The notes below the pieces were generated by a model. That model did not search any database. It worked only from the letters and a program-made list of their open reading frames with translations, and was not told the DNA's origin. A stretch of 64,000 nt of DNA from Persicaria tinctoria (lineage: Eukaryota > Streptophyta > Magnoliopsida > Caryophyllales > Polygonaceae): positions 8,241,396 through 8,305,395 of the forward strand of contig JBANSL010000008.1 in the NCBI GenBank assembly GCA_037127255.1. Reading direction: 5' to 3'. Both the position numbers and the translations under genes were made by a program. How positions within the stretch are numbered: the stretch's first letter is position 1; the number at the start of each line of letters is the position of its first letter. Below are positions 23,103 through 36,175 of the stretch, piece by piece.

Positions 23103-25091
23103 TCAGATGACGAGCTTGGAAGCTACATGGTCTGCAATAGCCATGCTTGAAGTAAGACCCGGAGACTCAATCCCGAATAGGTTCACAAGCCCAGGCACTC
23201 CATGGAAATCTTTGCCCTGTGTGCAAAAAATATCTTTATTGAAAACTTGACGAAGGAATACACAGTATGACTGAGTAATGATATCATGAAGAACTATCAA
23301 ATTGAAGAAATTTGAGGTCATTTGATCCAAATGGTTAAAAAATGTCACACAATATGATAATATGCAGCATGCCAGCATATACCTGGATCACGAAATCAGT
23401 CGAAGCCTGATCAGGACCTGAGAGTTTTGGCCGAATCCCGGAATAACCAGGCTCTAGAGATCCATCCTTGAGATTAGGATAGTATTTCCTAATTTCTTGA
23501 TAAAAACGGCTCCCGCGATCAGGACACACAGTATAATCAAACCTGCGAAAAGAAGTAAACTTCCTCATCTTTGGATCATGATTCTAACAGAATGCCCAAG
23601 GCTAAGATAAATCCGGGCTTGTTCCCTATCTGTTATGACTTACGAGCAACGTTTCACGAAGTTCACTGAGTTCAATTGATTTAAAATAGACTCAATACAC
23701 GCCACCAATCAAAGCCTAATTATCTCTAGGAAATCTAAACCAGGGACAAAGGAATGTACTTGTTCAAGAAGCTTGGGATGTCACCAACACCACTGATCCA
23801 TTCCACATCAGGGCCGAATTTGACCTGGCCATTCAAATCTAAAGTCACATGCACCCCGACACAACCCTCTGCTGGAAGTGGATATATCAAATGACGAAAG
23901 GGCGGCTTTGTCTTTGACAACGTAAAGTAGCAGCCTCGGGCATACACAGCAGCAGGAACAGCTTCCTTGTCAAGTCCCACAAACCGTCTTGCAAGGGGGA
24001 TGGCAGCTAAGCCTGCTGAGTTCACCACAATCTTCGGGGCAAGAATCAGCTCAGGTTCCAACATACCATTACCCTCTCCATTGGCACTCCACGTCTCCAT
24101 TTTATCGCTTCCAGTTACATGGAGATGAATCTGATCGCCGTCTATATGACCACCAATGACAGAGGTATTATAAGAGAAAGCTGCTCCATGATTCTCCGCG
24201 TCTCCCTGGATCCAAATTGTGGCCACACCCCTGTCATTATACAATTTGCACTCATAACCAATGCAAATGCAATCAGCAACTATCGAGCAACACAAGATAT
24301 CAAACTTATACCAATAAAGAAAGCATGAAAGCATGGGAGTCCACGATCCCGGTAACAGGTGAGAAGAGTGCTTTTACACAATCCAGCTCTGGCTCCATTC
24401 TCATTGCCTCCGGTGCATCCATCATCCTGAGGCCCTCAACTCCATTTTCAGTGCCACGGATCAAAAGCTCGTTCAATTTCGGGATTTCAGAAACCTTAGT
24501 CGCTACGATCAGCTTCCCAATCTGCTTATGGGGAATCCCACGCTCGGTGCAGTAATCGTACATCATCTGTCTCCCTTTGATGCAGTGAACCGCCTGTAAA
24601 AATAAATTCAAAGTCAACGTGTTTCAGCGTTTCTCCCATTTTGCGATCTCGAGATCTTAATCAATGAAATTGATTGCTTTAACCTATCAGATTCAGTTTC
24701 AGATCACAACCTAGTCACACAATGTTGGTATCGCTTCGATCAAAAAACAGACCACGGAAACCCTAAATTTGAAAAGAGGGGAAGAGAAAGAGACCTTGAG
24801 GGAGGAGCGAGGGTGGTAAATCCCAGCATGGATGACTTCGCTGTTGCGAGAGCTGGTGACGGTGCCGAAAGCGGGAGACGATTCGAGTACCAGGACTTCT
24901 CTGCCTTTCAAGGCCAGCTCTCTGGCGACGGCGATCCCCACGACACCAGCGCCTATAACAACACAATCGACCTTCTCCTTTGGTATGGAGGTGAAGTCGA
25001 AGGGGGCCGGGGTCGGCGCCGTCGTGAAGCTGGCAGTTGACCTTGCCGGCCTGACGCCGGCGGCTCTCCTCAGTAGGCTGCGAAGTAACAT
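23103..25091 (-). CDS. L2HGDH: L-2-hydroxyglutarate dehydrogenase, mitochondrial
   Basis: FAD enzyme that oxidises L-2-hydroxyglutarate to 2-oxoglutarate, a metabolite-repair step, passing electrons to the mitochondrial chain. Five exons: 25091-24795, 24593-24312, 24205-23760, 23542-23383, 23216-23103; 432 residues. Arg/Ala-rich N-terminus ([18 protein letters not shown]) fits a mitochondrial presequence. The Rossmann FAD motif is [16 protein letters not shown] (G47-x-G-x-x-G52), with an acidic strand end LVLES. Then [20 protein letters not shown], the conserved [33 protein letters not shown], and [10 protein letters not shown] / [20 protein letters not shown] near the C-terminus. Length and order match plant L2HGDH. 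Upstream in-frame GTG codons exist, but the first ATG is at 25091. Neighbours show no pathway link. Confidence 0.95.
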
Positions 25092-25200
25092 GGAGAATTG
25101 CTGGCGCGTGCAATTCACTGCGCGGTCTCCAGATAATTAGAACTCAGAAGCCAACATACCCATGAAATCTCTTCGAGTATAAGTTATGTTTAATTGTTCA

Positions 25201-25453
25201 TTTAAGACTTTTTCATGAATTAAAAACTCCAATTAATAATTCATATCTATTACTCCGTCTCCGTATTTTATAAGACTTTTTCATAAATTAAAAACTCCAA
25301 TTAATAATTCATATCTATTACTCCGTATTTTATAAGACTTTTTCATAAATTAAAAACTCTAATTAATAATTCATATCTATTACTCCGTATTTTATAAGAC
25401 TTTTTCATAAATTAAAAAATCCAATTAATAATTCATATCTATTACTCCGTATT
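25201..25453. repeat. 62-bp tandem repeat, four copies
   Basis: Units at 25201-25267, 25268-25329, 25330-25391 and 25392-25453, nearly identical, each containing TAAGACTTTTTCATAAATTA and ending TATTACTCCGTATT. Unit 1 carries an extra duplicated CTCCGT. Only about 110 bp from the L2HGDH start, so it lies in that gene's promoter. Confidence 0.92.
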
Positions 25454-25591
25454 TTATAAAAGAGTGAAGTCTCGAATGAATAGTACTTTCGTTAGTAACC
25501 TCCGCCGTTTCTCGTACACGCGTCCTGTGCACTTACATTTGCCAAGTTAATACCAGACTCATGTCTTCATTCCGAGCTATGCTCCTATGCA

Positions 25592-25700
25592 GTTAAAGGG
25601 TTGCTCAAAATCAGGCTCGGCTCAGCCCAAAAACCGAGCCGAAATCGAACCGAAAAAGTCGGTTTCGGATCGGCCCGAAACCGCCCACATGCAGATTGTG
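25592..25700. mobile_element. Orphan hAT-like terminus
   Basis: AGGGTTGCTCAAAATC followed by CGGCTCAGCCC/GAACCGAAAAAGTCGG tracts resembles a hAT terminus. The complementary type of end (GAGCAACCCTGGG) occurs at 44,345-44,360, too far away to be the partner. No duplication found. Confidence 0.35.
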
Positions 25701-25983
25701 CAGCCATATAGGTGGACACGTATTCATGAATGTATCCTTAACATAAGTTTGTGAATATGGTATTAAATGTATAAGTTTTGGATGGGCATAGACTATATAT
25801 AACTTGCCAATTGACCGACATATCTGGCAACATACGTCCGGCCGCCAGTTTTCTTCTCAGCTAGGTAAAGGATGGTTTTATATACAATGGCCGAACTAGG
25901 CCGAGGCGGTGTACCCGACCACCCGATCGGTCATTTTGTAGGTAGGCACTTAAGCCGTTACAATATGGGAAGAGAGGCTTGAC

Positions 25984-26174
25984 CAATCACAAGTTGGTGT
26001 AGTGGTTATGGGGCTACATCCCATGCCTCGAGGTTCGAAGTTCGAATCCCCGTGGAAACATGGAGACGCTTGTGAGTGGGAGGATCAACCCCTTAAATGG
26101 ACCTACAGTAACCCGATCCAGATGTAGAGTGGGCTAAGCCCACTTGAACCGGAAAGGATCAAAAAAAGCTAGCA
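25984..26174 (+). mobile_element. tRNA-derived SINE
   Basis: About 190 bp with an A-box-like TTGGTGTAGTGGTTATGG and B box GGTTCGAAGTTCGAATCCC, i.e. a Pol III promoter, then a tRNA-unrelated body ending GGATCAAAAAAA. Flanked by a direct repeat AGGCTTGAC (25975-25983, 26175-26183). The cloverleaf is not intact, so this is not a tRNA gene. Confidence 0.8.
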
Positions 26175-28817
26175 AGGCTTGACATTTAACATTACTTGTT
26201 GATGTGACGATAGAGGGTTGGAACTCCATGGTTGTGGGATCATTTCCTCAACTATGACTAGTTGGTGATCGTGATGTATATATATGTGCAATTGTTTTAT
26301 TAGCAAAATTCTAGCACCGGCGAATTTAAAAATGTTAAATTGCTCGAAATATATATGCAAGAATATCAATTAACATACGAATTGAAACAATTAGTACTGT
26401 GGAGTACGTCATAGAAATTAATGTGAAATATCCGACGGATCATTAATTGGGATAAACAGGTATCGAGTATTCAGGTTATATTGATTTTTTATTATTATTG
26501 TTAATGTTATAAATTCGGAATACATCATTCTAATACAAAAGTTTATGAAAGGAAAAATGTTAAAAAGAACTCTATTATATAAGGTACCATTAGGAGGAAA
26601 GCCCCAAAGAATTATATAAGAAACTTTCCAGAGTTTTGAATGTAAACCAAAAGAGAAAACAAAAGAAATCTTTTTTCACAAAGAAAATAGGACTAGCTTA
26701 TGAAAGGAAAAATGTTATGCACTCGTCATTTCAAAACCAAACTACCATCAGAATTCAGCAGGCAACTACATCATCTCAACATTCGTCTATGTAAAATTCG
26801 TTGATAGAGAGGTACCAGATAGAAATAAACTAGTAAAAGAGCATCTACTCTAATATCCAACATACTGCAGAATAAACATAAACGTTGAATGGCGATCAAA
26901 ATGTATGTAAGAAAGTGAGATTGGTGGGCAAACTGACAAACAAAAGAGCAATACCACATAAAAGCAATACCATAAGTTAATGTGCTGTAAAATTTGTAGT
27001 CATAAAGATGTAGCTACAAGTTCCATTTTCCCAGTCATCATGCTTTGCTTCTGATCTTGCACAACAATAACTTTAAGATTCAACTTGGCTTCATCTCAAA
27101 ATGAAATTTGTTAAATAAAAGTGCAAACAAATGGACAAGAGAATTGTTCATAACTAGACAACTTGATAACCTGAGAGCAAATATCGTACATACCTCTACT
27201 GTATTGAAGGTGTGGTCCCTTTGCGAACAAAACAGAAACTGTAGTCAGATTTATAAACTTGGAAGGAGACTCCCTTTCCTAGTTTTGAAACAAAATGAAA
27301 CTTGAAAAAATCAAGAAATTAAAAGAAACAAAGAAAATATGTTGAGATTTTGGATGTGGAAAAGTTTAATTTTAATCCATTTGTCTTGTGAAGGCCTAAA
27401 ATCTGAATAAGACCCCATGGATTGTCATTCGAGAAGATTTTCAGCCCAATGAAAGACAAGGATGCAAGACCTTGTCTCAGTCTGCTGCCTTCAAAATTCT
27501 ACATCTCCCCTGAGCACACAAAGTCTGCTGCCTTCAAAATTCAATGAAGAACTATTAACTGTATTAGAAGCAGAAAATGAATATTATATTGAAGCACATA
27601 AGACACAATAAAAGTTAATTATGAGATTTAACTTGGCATCATTTCAAAATGAAACCTTTAAAGTACAAAGTTCAGACAAATGGACAAGAGAATTGTTATT
27701 CTTAGCCAGTCAATTTGATAACCTCAATGAGAGCAAATATGATGCAAACCTCTACTGTATTGAAGGTGTTGGTGGTTCCATCCGGCTACAAAAAAAAGCT
27801 TTCATAGTGAGATAAATAATACGTAGTAACAAAGATCAACATTATTTCCAAACGAAATTAGGGAAAGACGACAAAATGGGCTTGTTCCATATTTGTTTCG
27901 TCAAATCCAGCAAAGACTTGAAGGAGAGAAAGATCATCATGCCTAGTTTTGTTTAGGTAAACAAGGTCGTCACTTGAGGCAGGGACTTGCTGGATACCTC
28001 ATAAAATTCACGAGATGGAACATAAGTCAAAAGATGAAAAATTCAAGTAATTAGCAGAAATATCAGAATTCTCAAGCATATCAGAATTTTCAAGGATGAT
28101 ATTTACTATTTAGCATCCAACTACAAGAATATTAGCTCAAAATTCGTAGATAGATTGGTAAGAGAAGAGAGATAAAGTAGTTAAAGAGCATACCCTCACT
28201 TATCATGGACTCAACAGGAACATTTGATGACTCAATACGGGCCATTTGATAACCTCGAGTTTCTCTTTCGTAAATAATCGGGCCGCTCATCTACTCGAGT
28301 ATCCAACATACCGTAACATAAACAAAAAAGGTAAATGACCATCAAAATATGGGTAAGAAAGCAAGATTAGTGAACAAACAGATGAACAGAAAGGCAGTAC
28401 CACATAATGAAGTTCTTTGTCCAATCGGCTCCTTACCCTTGCAAATAAAATTATGATCAGAAGTTGGAATGCTGTAGTTCAGAGTTAAAACGAATGGAGA
28501 GAGGAACTAGAAGTTTTAAGCAGTAGAAGTTTACCTAGTCAGAGTTAAAGGTGCAGGTCCCTTTTGTCTAAAACAAAACAAAAGTCTTAACCAGTAGAAA
28601 TTGACCTTGTGAGTTGTGAACTTGTTAAAGACATACTATCCAACTTGCCGTTCATCAGATAGCATAATCGTTGCCCCGAGGTTCACAACTCCACATTTCC
28701 CAGTCACCATGCTACATTGCTACTGCTTCACTGCTGATCTTGCACTAAACAATAACTTTAGTAAGAAGATTTAACTTGGCCTCATCTCATAATGAAAAGC
28801 TTAGTTATGGGTGTGGG

Positions 28818-29174
28818 CAGGGGCGGAGCCAGAAAAAATCTGAGGGGGGGACTCACCAAGATTTTCGGGATTTTTTTTTAAAGATATATATAGGATCGGG
28901 ATTTTTTTTGAAGATATATATAAGATACAACTTTTGTTATAAAGAATATAGTAGAAAACACACTATGAATTCGAACTCAAGACCTTATCATTCTATTCCC
29001 CAACCCATACCAACTAAGCTAAGCACACTCATTGATTCATTACTCTTTTTAACTATTTTTAACCCTTAAATTATCAAAAAATACGAAAAAAATACATATT
29101 TTTTATTTATTTTTTACGTTTTCCCCCGACCCGGGGGCTCGAGCCACCTCATGCCCCCTCTCTCTCCGCCCCTG
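28818..29174. mobile_element. hAT-like element inside the LINE
   Basis: 357 bp starting CAGGGGCGGAGCCAG and ending CTCTCCGCCCCTG, the common plant hAT terminus, with a perfect 8-bp duplication GGTGTGGG (28810-28817, 29175-29182). Removing it restores the LINE reading MGVGDFNAVMR, proving that it came after the LINE. Confidence 0.9.
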
Positions 29175-32170
29175 GGTGTGGGTGATTTTAATGCTGTGAT
29201 GAGGACTTGTGAGATGAAACATGGCTCGACAGTGACTGCCTATGAAACTGCAGATCTATGGGAATTGTGTGCTCAGCTGGGTCTTACGGATGCAATAAGC
29301 TCTGGGCAGGATCATACATGGTTTAAAGGAAAAAAGTCCTCAAAGATAGATAGAGTGATGATTAATGAGGCATGAAGCTCTATGAACTTCTATTGCAAAC
29401 CCAATTATATAACTCCTAAGGTTTTCTCAGACCACTGCCAAGTCCCGGTGGAAATCCTTGACCAGCAAAGGTTAAAAAGGGGCCCCTTTAAGTTCTTCAA
29501 CATGTGGATACAACATGAAGGATTTAAGGATATTGTCCAACATAATTGGAGTTTTAGTGTCTGGGGAACAGAACAATATAAACTGTACAAGAAACTCCAT
29601 AAGCTTAAACAGCCCCTCAAAGACCTCAACAAAACTCATTTCTCAAATATCAAGGTCAGAGCAAAAGAGGCTGAAGAAGAGTATGAAAATGCTTTCAATG
29701 CCCTGAGACAAGACACAGACTCGGAACACCTACTGTTTTTAACGGAAGCTGCTAAAAAGAAGGCGATGAGACTAAAGGAGGCTTGAGTTCAGATTCAACT
29801 CCCAACTAGCAAAAGCAAAACATACTTTCCAAGGGGACAAATGCACTGCCTATTGCCATGGCCTCATGAAGAAAAATATGAAAAGAAATCACATCAGTTC
29901 GGTTCTTACAGAGCCTGGTGTAGAGACAACTTCTCTGGATGCTGTTGGCCAAGAATTCGAGAAATTCTACAAGAGCCTGCTTGGAACAAGGAAAGAAACT
30001 ATTGATGTTGATCCTAGAATAATCAGAGATGGTGGAGCGGTTCTGAACAGTGACAGACATGATTTTTTTATCTCCCCTGTGACAGTGGAAGAAGTCAAGG
30101 CTGCCTTATGGGGCATTGGTGATGAAAAGTCCCCCGGGCCCGATGGTTTCACGGCAAAATTCTTCAAAGACACATGGGCTACAACTGAAGAGCAGCTTTG
30201 TAAAGCTGTGCTTGAATTCTTCAACACTGCACAGCTCCTTAAGCAACTAAACCACACCAGCATCACCCTTATCGCCAAAAAACGCAATGCAAATACAGTT
30301 GGTGACTTCAGACCGATTTCTTCCTGTAATGTGTCTTACAAGGTCATTTCTAAAATCTTTGCTTCTAGGCTTAAACCTGAATTGCAGACTATTATCTCCC
30401 CTTCTCAGGTTGGCTTCATAGAAGGAAGGTTAATGTCAGAAAATATAATGCTTCTGCAAGAACTCATAAGGAAATATACAAGAAAAAGAATTAGTCCTAG
30501 ATGTATTCTTAATTTGGACTTGAGAAAGGCTTATGATACTTTATCTTGGAAATTTACAAGGCAAATGCTCCACCATCTAAATTTCCCTCCTATGTTTATA
30601 CACTGGATAATGGAATGTGTTTGCTCCTCTTCTTTTTCAATCAATATAAACGGCTCCCTACAGGGTTTCTTTCCTGGAAAAAGGGGTTTGAGGCAAGGAG
30701 ACCCCATATCTCCTTTTATTTTTGTGCTTTGTGCTGACTATGTTTCCATAATCTTAAGATGCAGGACTAGGCACCCTTCTTTCAAGTTTCATCCTAAATG
30801 TGGACGCCTGCAGATCTCCCACTTAGCCTATGCTGATGATATAAAATTGCTGTCAAGGGGTGACCAAGGCTCTATGAAGACTCTGCTAGACTCACTTGAC
30901 CTCTTTCCACTCACATCCGGGCTTGAAGTTAGCCCTGCAAAATCCTCTTACTATATTGCAGGTGTAAAGGTGGAAGATAAAAACTATCTCTGCTTGAGAT
31001 CTGGATTCAACCCTGGTGAATTCCCTTTCAAATACCTTGGTATTCCAATTTCTTCAGGGAAGTTAACAATCTCACAATACTCTCCCCTTTTGGATAAACT
31101 ACTAACCAACATTAGTTATTGGAATTCCAAGACTCTCTTATGCAGGGAAGATTGAACTTATTAGAACAGTCCTTCAAGGCATTGAGGCATTCTGGTTTTC
31201 CATCCTCCCCTCCCCCTCGACGCTTATTCATAGGATCAACAGCCTATGCACTAAATTCCTATGGAAATCCCATAAGATAAAATGGTCGGAGGTCTGTCTA
31301 CCTAAGGAGGAAGGAGGTCTAGGCTTAATGGATTTACAAACATGGAACAATGCCTTTCTTACCAGGCTCCTTTGGGACATCATACAGAAGAAGAAAGACT
31401 CCTTACGGATCAGGTGGGTTTCACCACCAATATTTACAAGAAGGAGAAGTCTGGGCATGGCAGCCACATAATATTAATGACTCTCCTCTTATTAAAAAGA
31501 TCCTCTCTATTACAAACGGTTTGTTAGCCAGTGCAGGATCTGTTGAAGGAGCAACTCAATTGCTGCACAGCTGGAATCAGGGGGGGAACTTTAGGATCAA
31601 AGCAGTTTATGAGCATTATAGGAAAAAATCAACAAAGAAGGCTTGGAGCACTGTCGTCTGGGACACTAACATTATACCCAAGCACTCTTTTATCCTCTGG
31701 CTTGCTGCTAGGAAAAGGCTAACTACAAAGGACTTGATAAGGACAAGGGAAGTTGATCTAACTTGCTCATTATGCAACATAACTTCCGAGAGCCATGAAC
31801 ACCTTTTCTTTGCTTGCAATTTTTCTTTGGATGTATGACAGCAAATAAAAACGTGGATGGGCTGCTGGAGGGAAATGAGGACCTTACAAAGTGCTCTTAA
31901 ATGGATGAAGAAAGAGGCAAGAGGACAAGCTGGCAAGCTAAGGCAAAGAGGATAATCCTAGCAGCCACTATATACTTCATATGGAAAGCCAGGAATGACA
32001 AAATTTTTGAAGGAAAAGCATGGAGCTTAGAAGAAGTTGTTCACCTTATCAAGCTTCATGTATACAAAGTCCTAAGCCAATCATTCTCCTTACACTTCAC
32101 GTCATCTACCTACCTCAGAGATGAACTCGCTCAAGAGACAAGTGCCGAGGAGGTCCTACAAAGAGGATAA
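29175..32170 (+). pseudogene. LINE endonuclease / reverse transcriptase polyprotein, broken
   Basis: Remaining domains in order: end of the APE endonuclease (GDFNAVM; SGQDHTWFKG; KIDRVMIN; SDHCQVPVEI), reverse transcriptase (GDEKSPGPDGFTAKFFK; NHTSITLIAKK; DFRPISSCNVSYKVISK; QVGFIEGRLMSENIMLLQEL; CILNLDLRKAYDTLSW; RGLRQGDPISPFIFVLCAD; catalytic AYADDIKLLS; FPFKYLGIPIS) and a zinc-binding zf-RVT segment (WDTNIIPKHSFILWLAARKRLTT; TCSLCNITSESHEHLFFAC). Lesions: an in-frame TGA at 29373, frameshifts near 29,780, 31,130 and 31,410, a stop at 31,836, and a further frame change near 31,920. The YADD catalytic motif is intact, but no full protein can be made. The longest open piece is 29,866-31,155. 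Confidence 0.93.
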
Positions 32171-33507
32171 AGTCACCACATCCTCGGCTGATTACCTATA
32201 TGCAGAATGGAGGAGCACCCTTTTGCTTTTAGTGTGCTCCTTATCATGTAATGTTTCTGAAGCAATGCTGTTTTATTGCCTCTCCTAATGTATGTTTCCT
32301 AGGAATTTTGAGGGGTCCCAAGGTAACATGTTGTAACCCCTTGATGGCCTAGCTCAAGGGGGGCTACAATATGTTACTCTTGGTGTGGGTGTCCAACTTC
32401 CAATAGCTTTGGCTTGAAGAGATAGGATCCCATAATGGACTTTGTCCCTACCCCTAAGGTACCCATTAGTGAGGCTGGCTCACGGAAAGGCAACTTGAGG
32501 CTATCCTCAACTGATGCCTAATGGCCTACACAAACTCTTTTTTACATATTATTTATTTTGCAATATATTTTAACCTTAAAATAAAAAAAATAAAAATAAA
32601 AGAAGCTTAGTGCAAACAAATGAACAAGCGAGTTGCTATTATTAACTAGTCAACTTGGTAACCTCAATGAGAGTAAACATCGTGTTGTCCAGTACTCACA
32701 AGAAGAGCCTGGCTTGATCCACATTATCCAGAAAAACTCATTATGTGTACCTCAATGAGATTAAACATCGTGTTGTCCTGTACTCTTGTAAACACATGCC
32801 TAGAAATAAATCCATTACTTCGTACAATCAAAAACCCCATTCTCACAAGGCTGAATATAGCCTAGAGTTTTGACTTTGGTGGTTCTGATCTTAAAAGGTG
32901 CACGAATCAATTAAACAGAACATACCAAAATGGCATGGTAAAAGGAGGAGAGAAAAAAAGAAAGCCTCAAGTTCCTCTTTCAAGCAAGTCATTCTAGTGC
33001 TGCTCGTCTAATTCCATGCCCACCATACAAAAATAAACCAAAATGTTGAATGACCATAAAAATGTTCATGTACACCATGATTGTTGGGCAAATAACAAAT
33101 AAAACATCAATACCTCATAATGGAATTGTACTTGTGCTGAAAAGCTTTGAGCTACAACTCGTTCGATCTTGATTTTTCAACTTTCCTGAAATACCCAAAT
33201 AGAAGTGAATAAACACAGTAAGAGTGATGAGGAAAACAAGTAGGACTTGGCTGGCTCAACCGACAAAAAAAAAAAACAGTACTTCTTAGAATAGTAGGAT
33301 CGTTGCCTGCTCATTTTATCTTCGTTTCATCATTGCGGAACAACAGTACCTAATCACCTATTTTACAAACAGAATAACAAGGAGTGACTAAGAAAACAAA
33401 GTCGGCGGGTAAACGGACAATCACAACAGCAGTACCTCATCGATCATTGTAGTTCTATAACCCATCAGATCAATTTTTTTCTCCTGCATTCAAAGATGGA
33501 ACACTGC

Positions 33508-33561
<54 letters not shown>
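33508..33561. repeat. (AT)n microsatellite
   Basis: An almost pure AT dinucleotide run of about 50 bp in non-coding DNA, likely length-variable. Confidence 0.95.
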
Positions 33562-33567
<6 letters not shown>

Positions 33568-35081
33568 TTAGAGTGTTAAAGTTAGAATTTGACAACCAAC
33601 GACCAAATGTTCAGCATTCCTCAAATCAAGTTAAAACAAAAAAAATGGTAAGAAAAACGTAAACTAGATGGGTTTGCTCAAATCCAGTTAGTTAAATTAC
33701 TGCAATGTGTGGAAACGAATAAGACAGAAAGAGGTTTCTGAAATATTTTCATGAAAGACAAGAATTGCCAACTTTCAACAAAATTCAGAATCCAACAAAT
33801 GAGACTTTGATTACAAAATTTAATGCTCAATTAGAGGAGGAAAAAGAGAAGAAGCTTGTTTTGGAAAAATCATATGGCTAAGTGGGGAAAATTTAATGAT
33901 CCAGCAACCACTCCTGGCCTCATCCAAAGATTAATAGCAAAGTGTGAAACTGTCTCGTAGTTAATCCCCACTATCTCATATGGCTAAATAATGATGATCA
34001 AACAGTACCAACACTAAAAAAAATAGAAATTGTATATTATATTTTTTTTTTGTAAAGAAAATTGTATAGTATATGAAATCACATACCAAGGCATAACTAT
34101 ATCTCAAACATATTATATAATGTGATCTTACATCTTCATCTTCAGCAGAAATGGGAAAACTGGACAACTTCAACATGTATATATGTTAGTTTGACTGTAA
34201 ACATGCATATAATTAAAGAAAGAGAGTGAATAACATTAAATAACTTGCCTAAAAGTTGGTATCACCCTAAAAATTTCAACATCATTAACATAGTCTAATC
34301 TCTCATTTATAGAAACCTGGGGGATGAGGCAGTGGGAACGGGGAAGATGGTAAGTCGGCCATAAGCATAAGCTCGGGTAAATATGACCGTCTGACCATTA
34401 ACTTTATTTTTGGAAACTCTTTCTTCCAATTTACTGTACGCATTTCATTTCCGTCTATACGCCAGCTGCACTCAAAATATATTTTTCTTTCTAAAAATTT
34501 ATTGGGTATTAACTAGCCGTACATAATATACTCCAAACTCATATTTCCTATAAAAGGATTACACTAAAGTTTTTTAATATCCTATATGCAAAAGATTAAA
34601 GAGCCCATTTTCCACAATTAAATTAAAATCCATAAAATAATATTCTTAAATGAAAATCCCTAACATATGAGTTGATTAACAAATCAGAAAGGAGAGGGGA
34701 ATTTTACCCGTTGCCCCTGTTGGTTGGGCATGCCGGCTGAGTCCAGAGTTTTCCAGTACAAAAGCACCCAACCCAATAGCGGATAAAGGAAAACTAAACG
34801 CTTGGACATCCCCAAATCATATCAAAGAAAGCCAAAACAACACCCTTTTTCCTACAAAATAAAGTAGAAAACATAAAAGTTAATACTAATATATAACCAA
34901 GCATAATCAGACTGCAAAAACTAAACAGAAAACTGAGTCTCGTACAGTAAAACTATAGGTACTGCTGCTGCAACATTCATGTATTTTACTAAGCAAAGCA
35001 GCAACACCGTCCTCGGATAAAATCAATCAGCACATCCAATCAACCTCTGTCAGGTCCTCGGATAGATGCACATTTCCAAAA
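33562..35081. other. Intergenic, no gene seen
   Basis: AT-rich DNA with stop codons in all frames. No convincing repeat boundaries or genes. Confidence 0.5.
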
Positions 35082-36175
35082 TCAATTAGCATATCCAATC
35101 AGCCTCTTCCCCCTGGCAAAATATGATTTTTGGTTTAGAAAGGGGGAAAATGATAAATAAAGTAGTTTGAAGAAATACATAAGAAATTTTGAAATAATAG
35201 AAGGAAAAGAGTTTACCGGATCAATTCGAAGCAAATATATCTGAAAATGAATAATAGGCCAATATATGCACCGTCTCATCCGAAGATTCCACATGCATTC
35301 ATCTTGCAGAAAAAGATTCACAATTCACACTTGTCAACTTTTCTACTGAGGTTATGGACCCCTTCTAGTAAATTTGATAGCATATATAATAGAAAATACC
35401 CAAGACTGAGCAAAGTGGATCTTAATATGTTAGAGCTCGCTTTTCAACTTTCTCATAGCTATTCCCCTCGATCACATCATGGCATGACTAATGATCACCG
35501 ACTAATATCCTGAAGCCGTTGAAAGTAGTCACACTTGGAAGTTAAAAATTAAAGTCACTAAAAGTAGCAAATACATGAAGTATGCTCAAATCATAAATAA
35601 AACTCAAGGAGAAGGACTTCAAATCCGAGCATTAAAATACTTACCCAGCATTCAAGGTATTTGAGCCTACTGATATCAAAGGATTTTTTCCATGGTATCT
35701 CTTGCCATCAACGTTTGGACATCTCAGCAGAGCTTTTAACCAGGCTGGAAGATCTCGCATTGAAGAACAGGCTTGTAGAGCTACAAAACAACAAAAAATT
35801 GTGCATGTGAATCATAAAGAAAAACACAGGAGGGGTCAACAAAAAGAACACTCATAACAGTGGGTGCTAAAAAAAACTTGATTATCCAAGAGGAAGAACA
35901 TTACATAAGAAACACTTTGGTTTGGCTCGCATCCTCGGATTGGTACATCCTGAAGCAAAATATGATTTTAGTTAAGAAAGAGGGAAAATGATAGATCAAA
36001 AGGTTTATATAAATATAGGAGAACCATTCAAATAACAAAAGCCAATGAGTTTACTTGATCAATTCGATGCAAAGATAGCCGAAAATGAATGACAGATCCA
36101 TGCACTGTCTCATCAGAAGATTCCACCAGCATTCATCTGGAAGAAAAAGATTTAGAATTCACACTTCCCATAAAT
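35082..36175. repeat. Duplicated ~250-bp non-coding segment
   Basis: 35,105-35,340 and 35,935-36,175 are diverged direct copies: GGCAAAATATGATTTT / AGCAAAATATGATTTT, GAGTTTACCGGATCAATTCGA / GAGTTTACTTGATCAATTCGA, CCGTCTCATCCGAAGATTCCAC / CTGTCTCATCAGAAGATTCCAC, GCATTCATCTTGCAG / GCATTCATCTGGAAG. Spacing about 840 bp. No shared reading frame is kept. Confidence 0.8.

Larger units (their letters stand above)
28805..32602 (+). mobile_element. 5'-truncated L1-type LINE
   Basis: Non-LTR retrotransposon flanked by an 8-bp duplication AAGCTTAG (28797-28804, 32603-32610) and ending in an A-rich tail (...AAAATAAAAAAAATAAAAATAAAAG). The site is clear because the flanks rejoin into a duplicated host segment that exists intact at 27,100. 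The 5' end falls at the VMGVGDFNAV motif of the endonuclease, so ORF1 and the first half of the endonuclease are missing. It carries a 357-bp hAT-like insertion almost at its 5' end. Confidence 0.88.
26880..33140. repeat. Diverged duplicated segments of non-coding DNA
   Basis: Three landmark blocks recur in the same order. Block 1 (GTTGAATG..., ...GGGCAAAC..., ...AATACCACATAA) is at about 26,884-26,960, 28,328-28,412 and 33,043-33,122. Block 2 (ATGCT..., TGATCTTGCAC, AACAATAACTTTA) is at 27,038-27,080 and 28,708-28,770. Block 3 (TTGGC..TCATCTCA.AATGAAA, CAAACAAATGGACAAGAGAATTG, GATAACCTCAATGAGAGC) is at 27,080-27,225, 27,627-27,780, and 28,770-28,804 continued at 32,611-32,690. No ORFs. The third copy of block 3 is split by the LINE. 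Confidence 0.7.

Noticed and set aside
24763..25140. Alternative frames on both strands at L2HGDH exon 1
   Set aside because: The FAD-binding motif fixes the true frame; the others begin at non-ATG codons or have no homology.
25993..26065. Possible functional tRNA gene
   Set aside because: A and B boxes are present but no intact cloverleaf; followed by a SINE body, A-rich end and flanking duplication.
33508..33561. Replication origin or CRISPR-like array
   Set aside because: Simple AT dinucleotide run; no spacers. No CRISPR or prokaryotic feature anywhere in the window.
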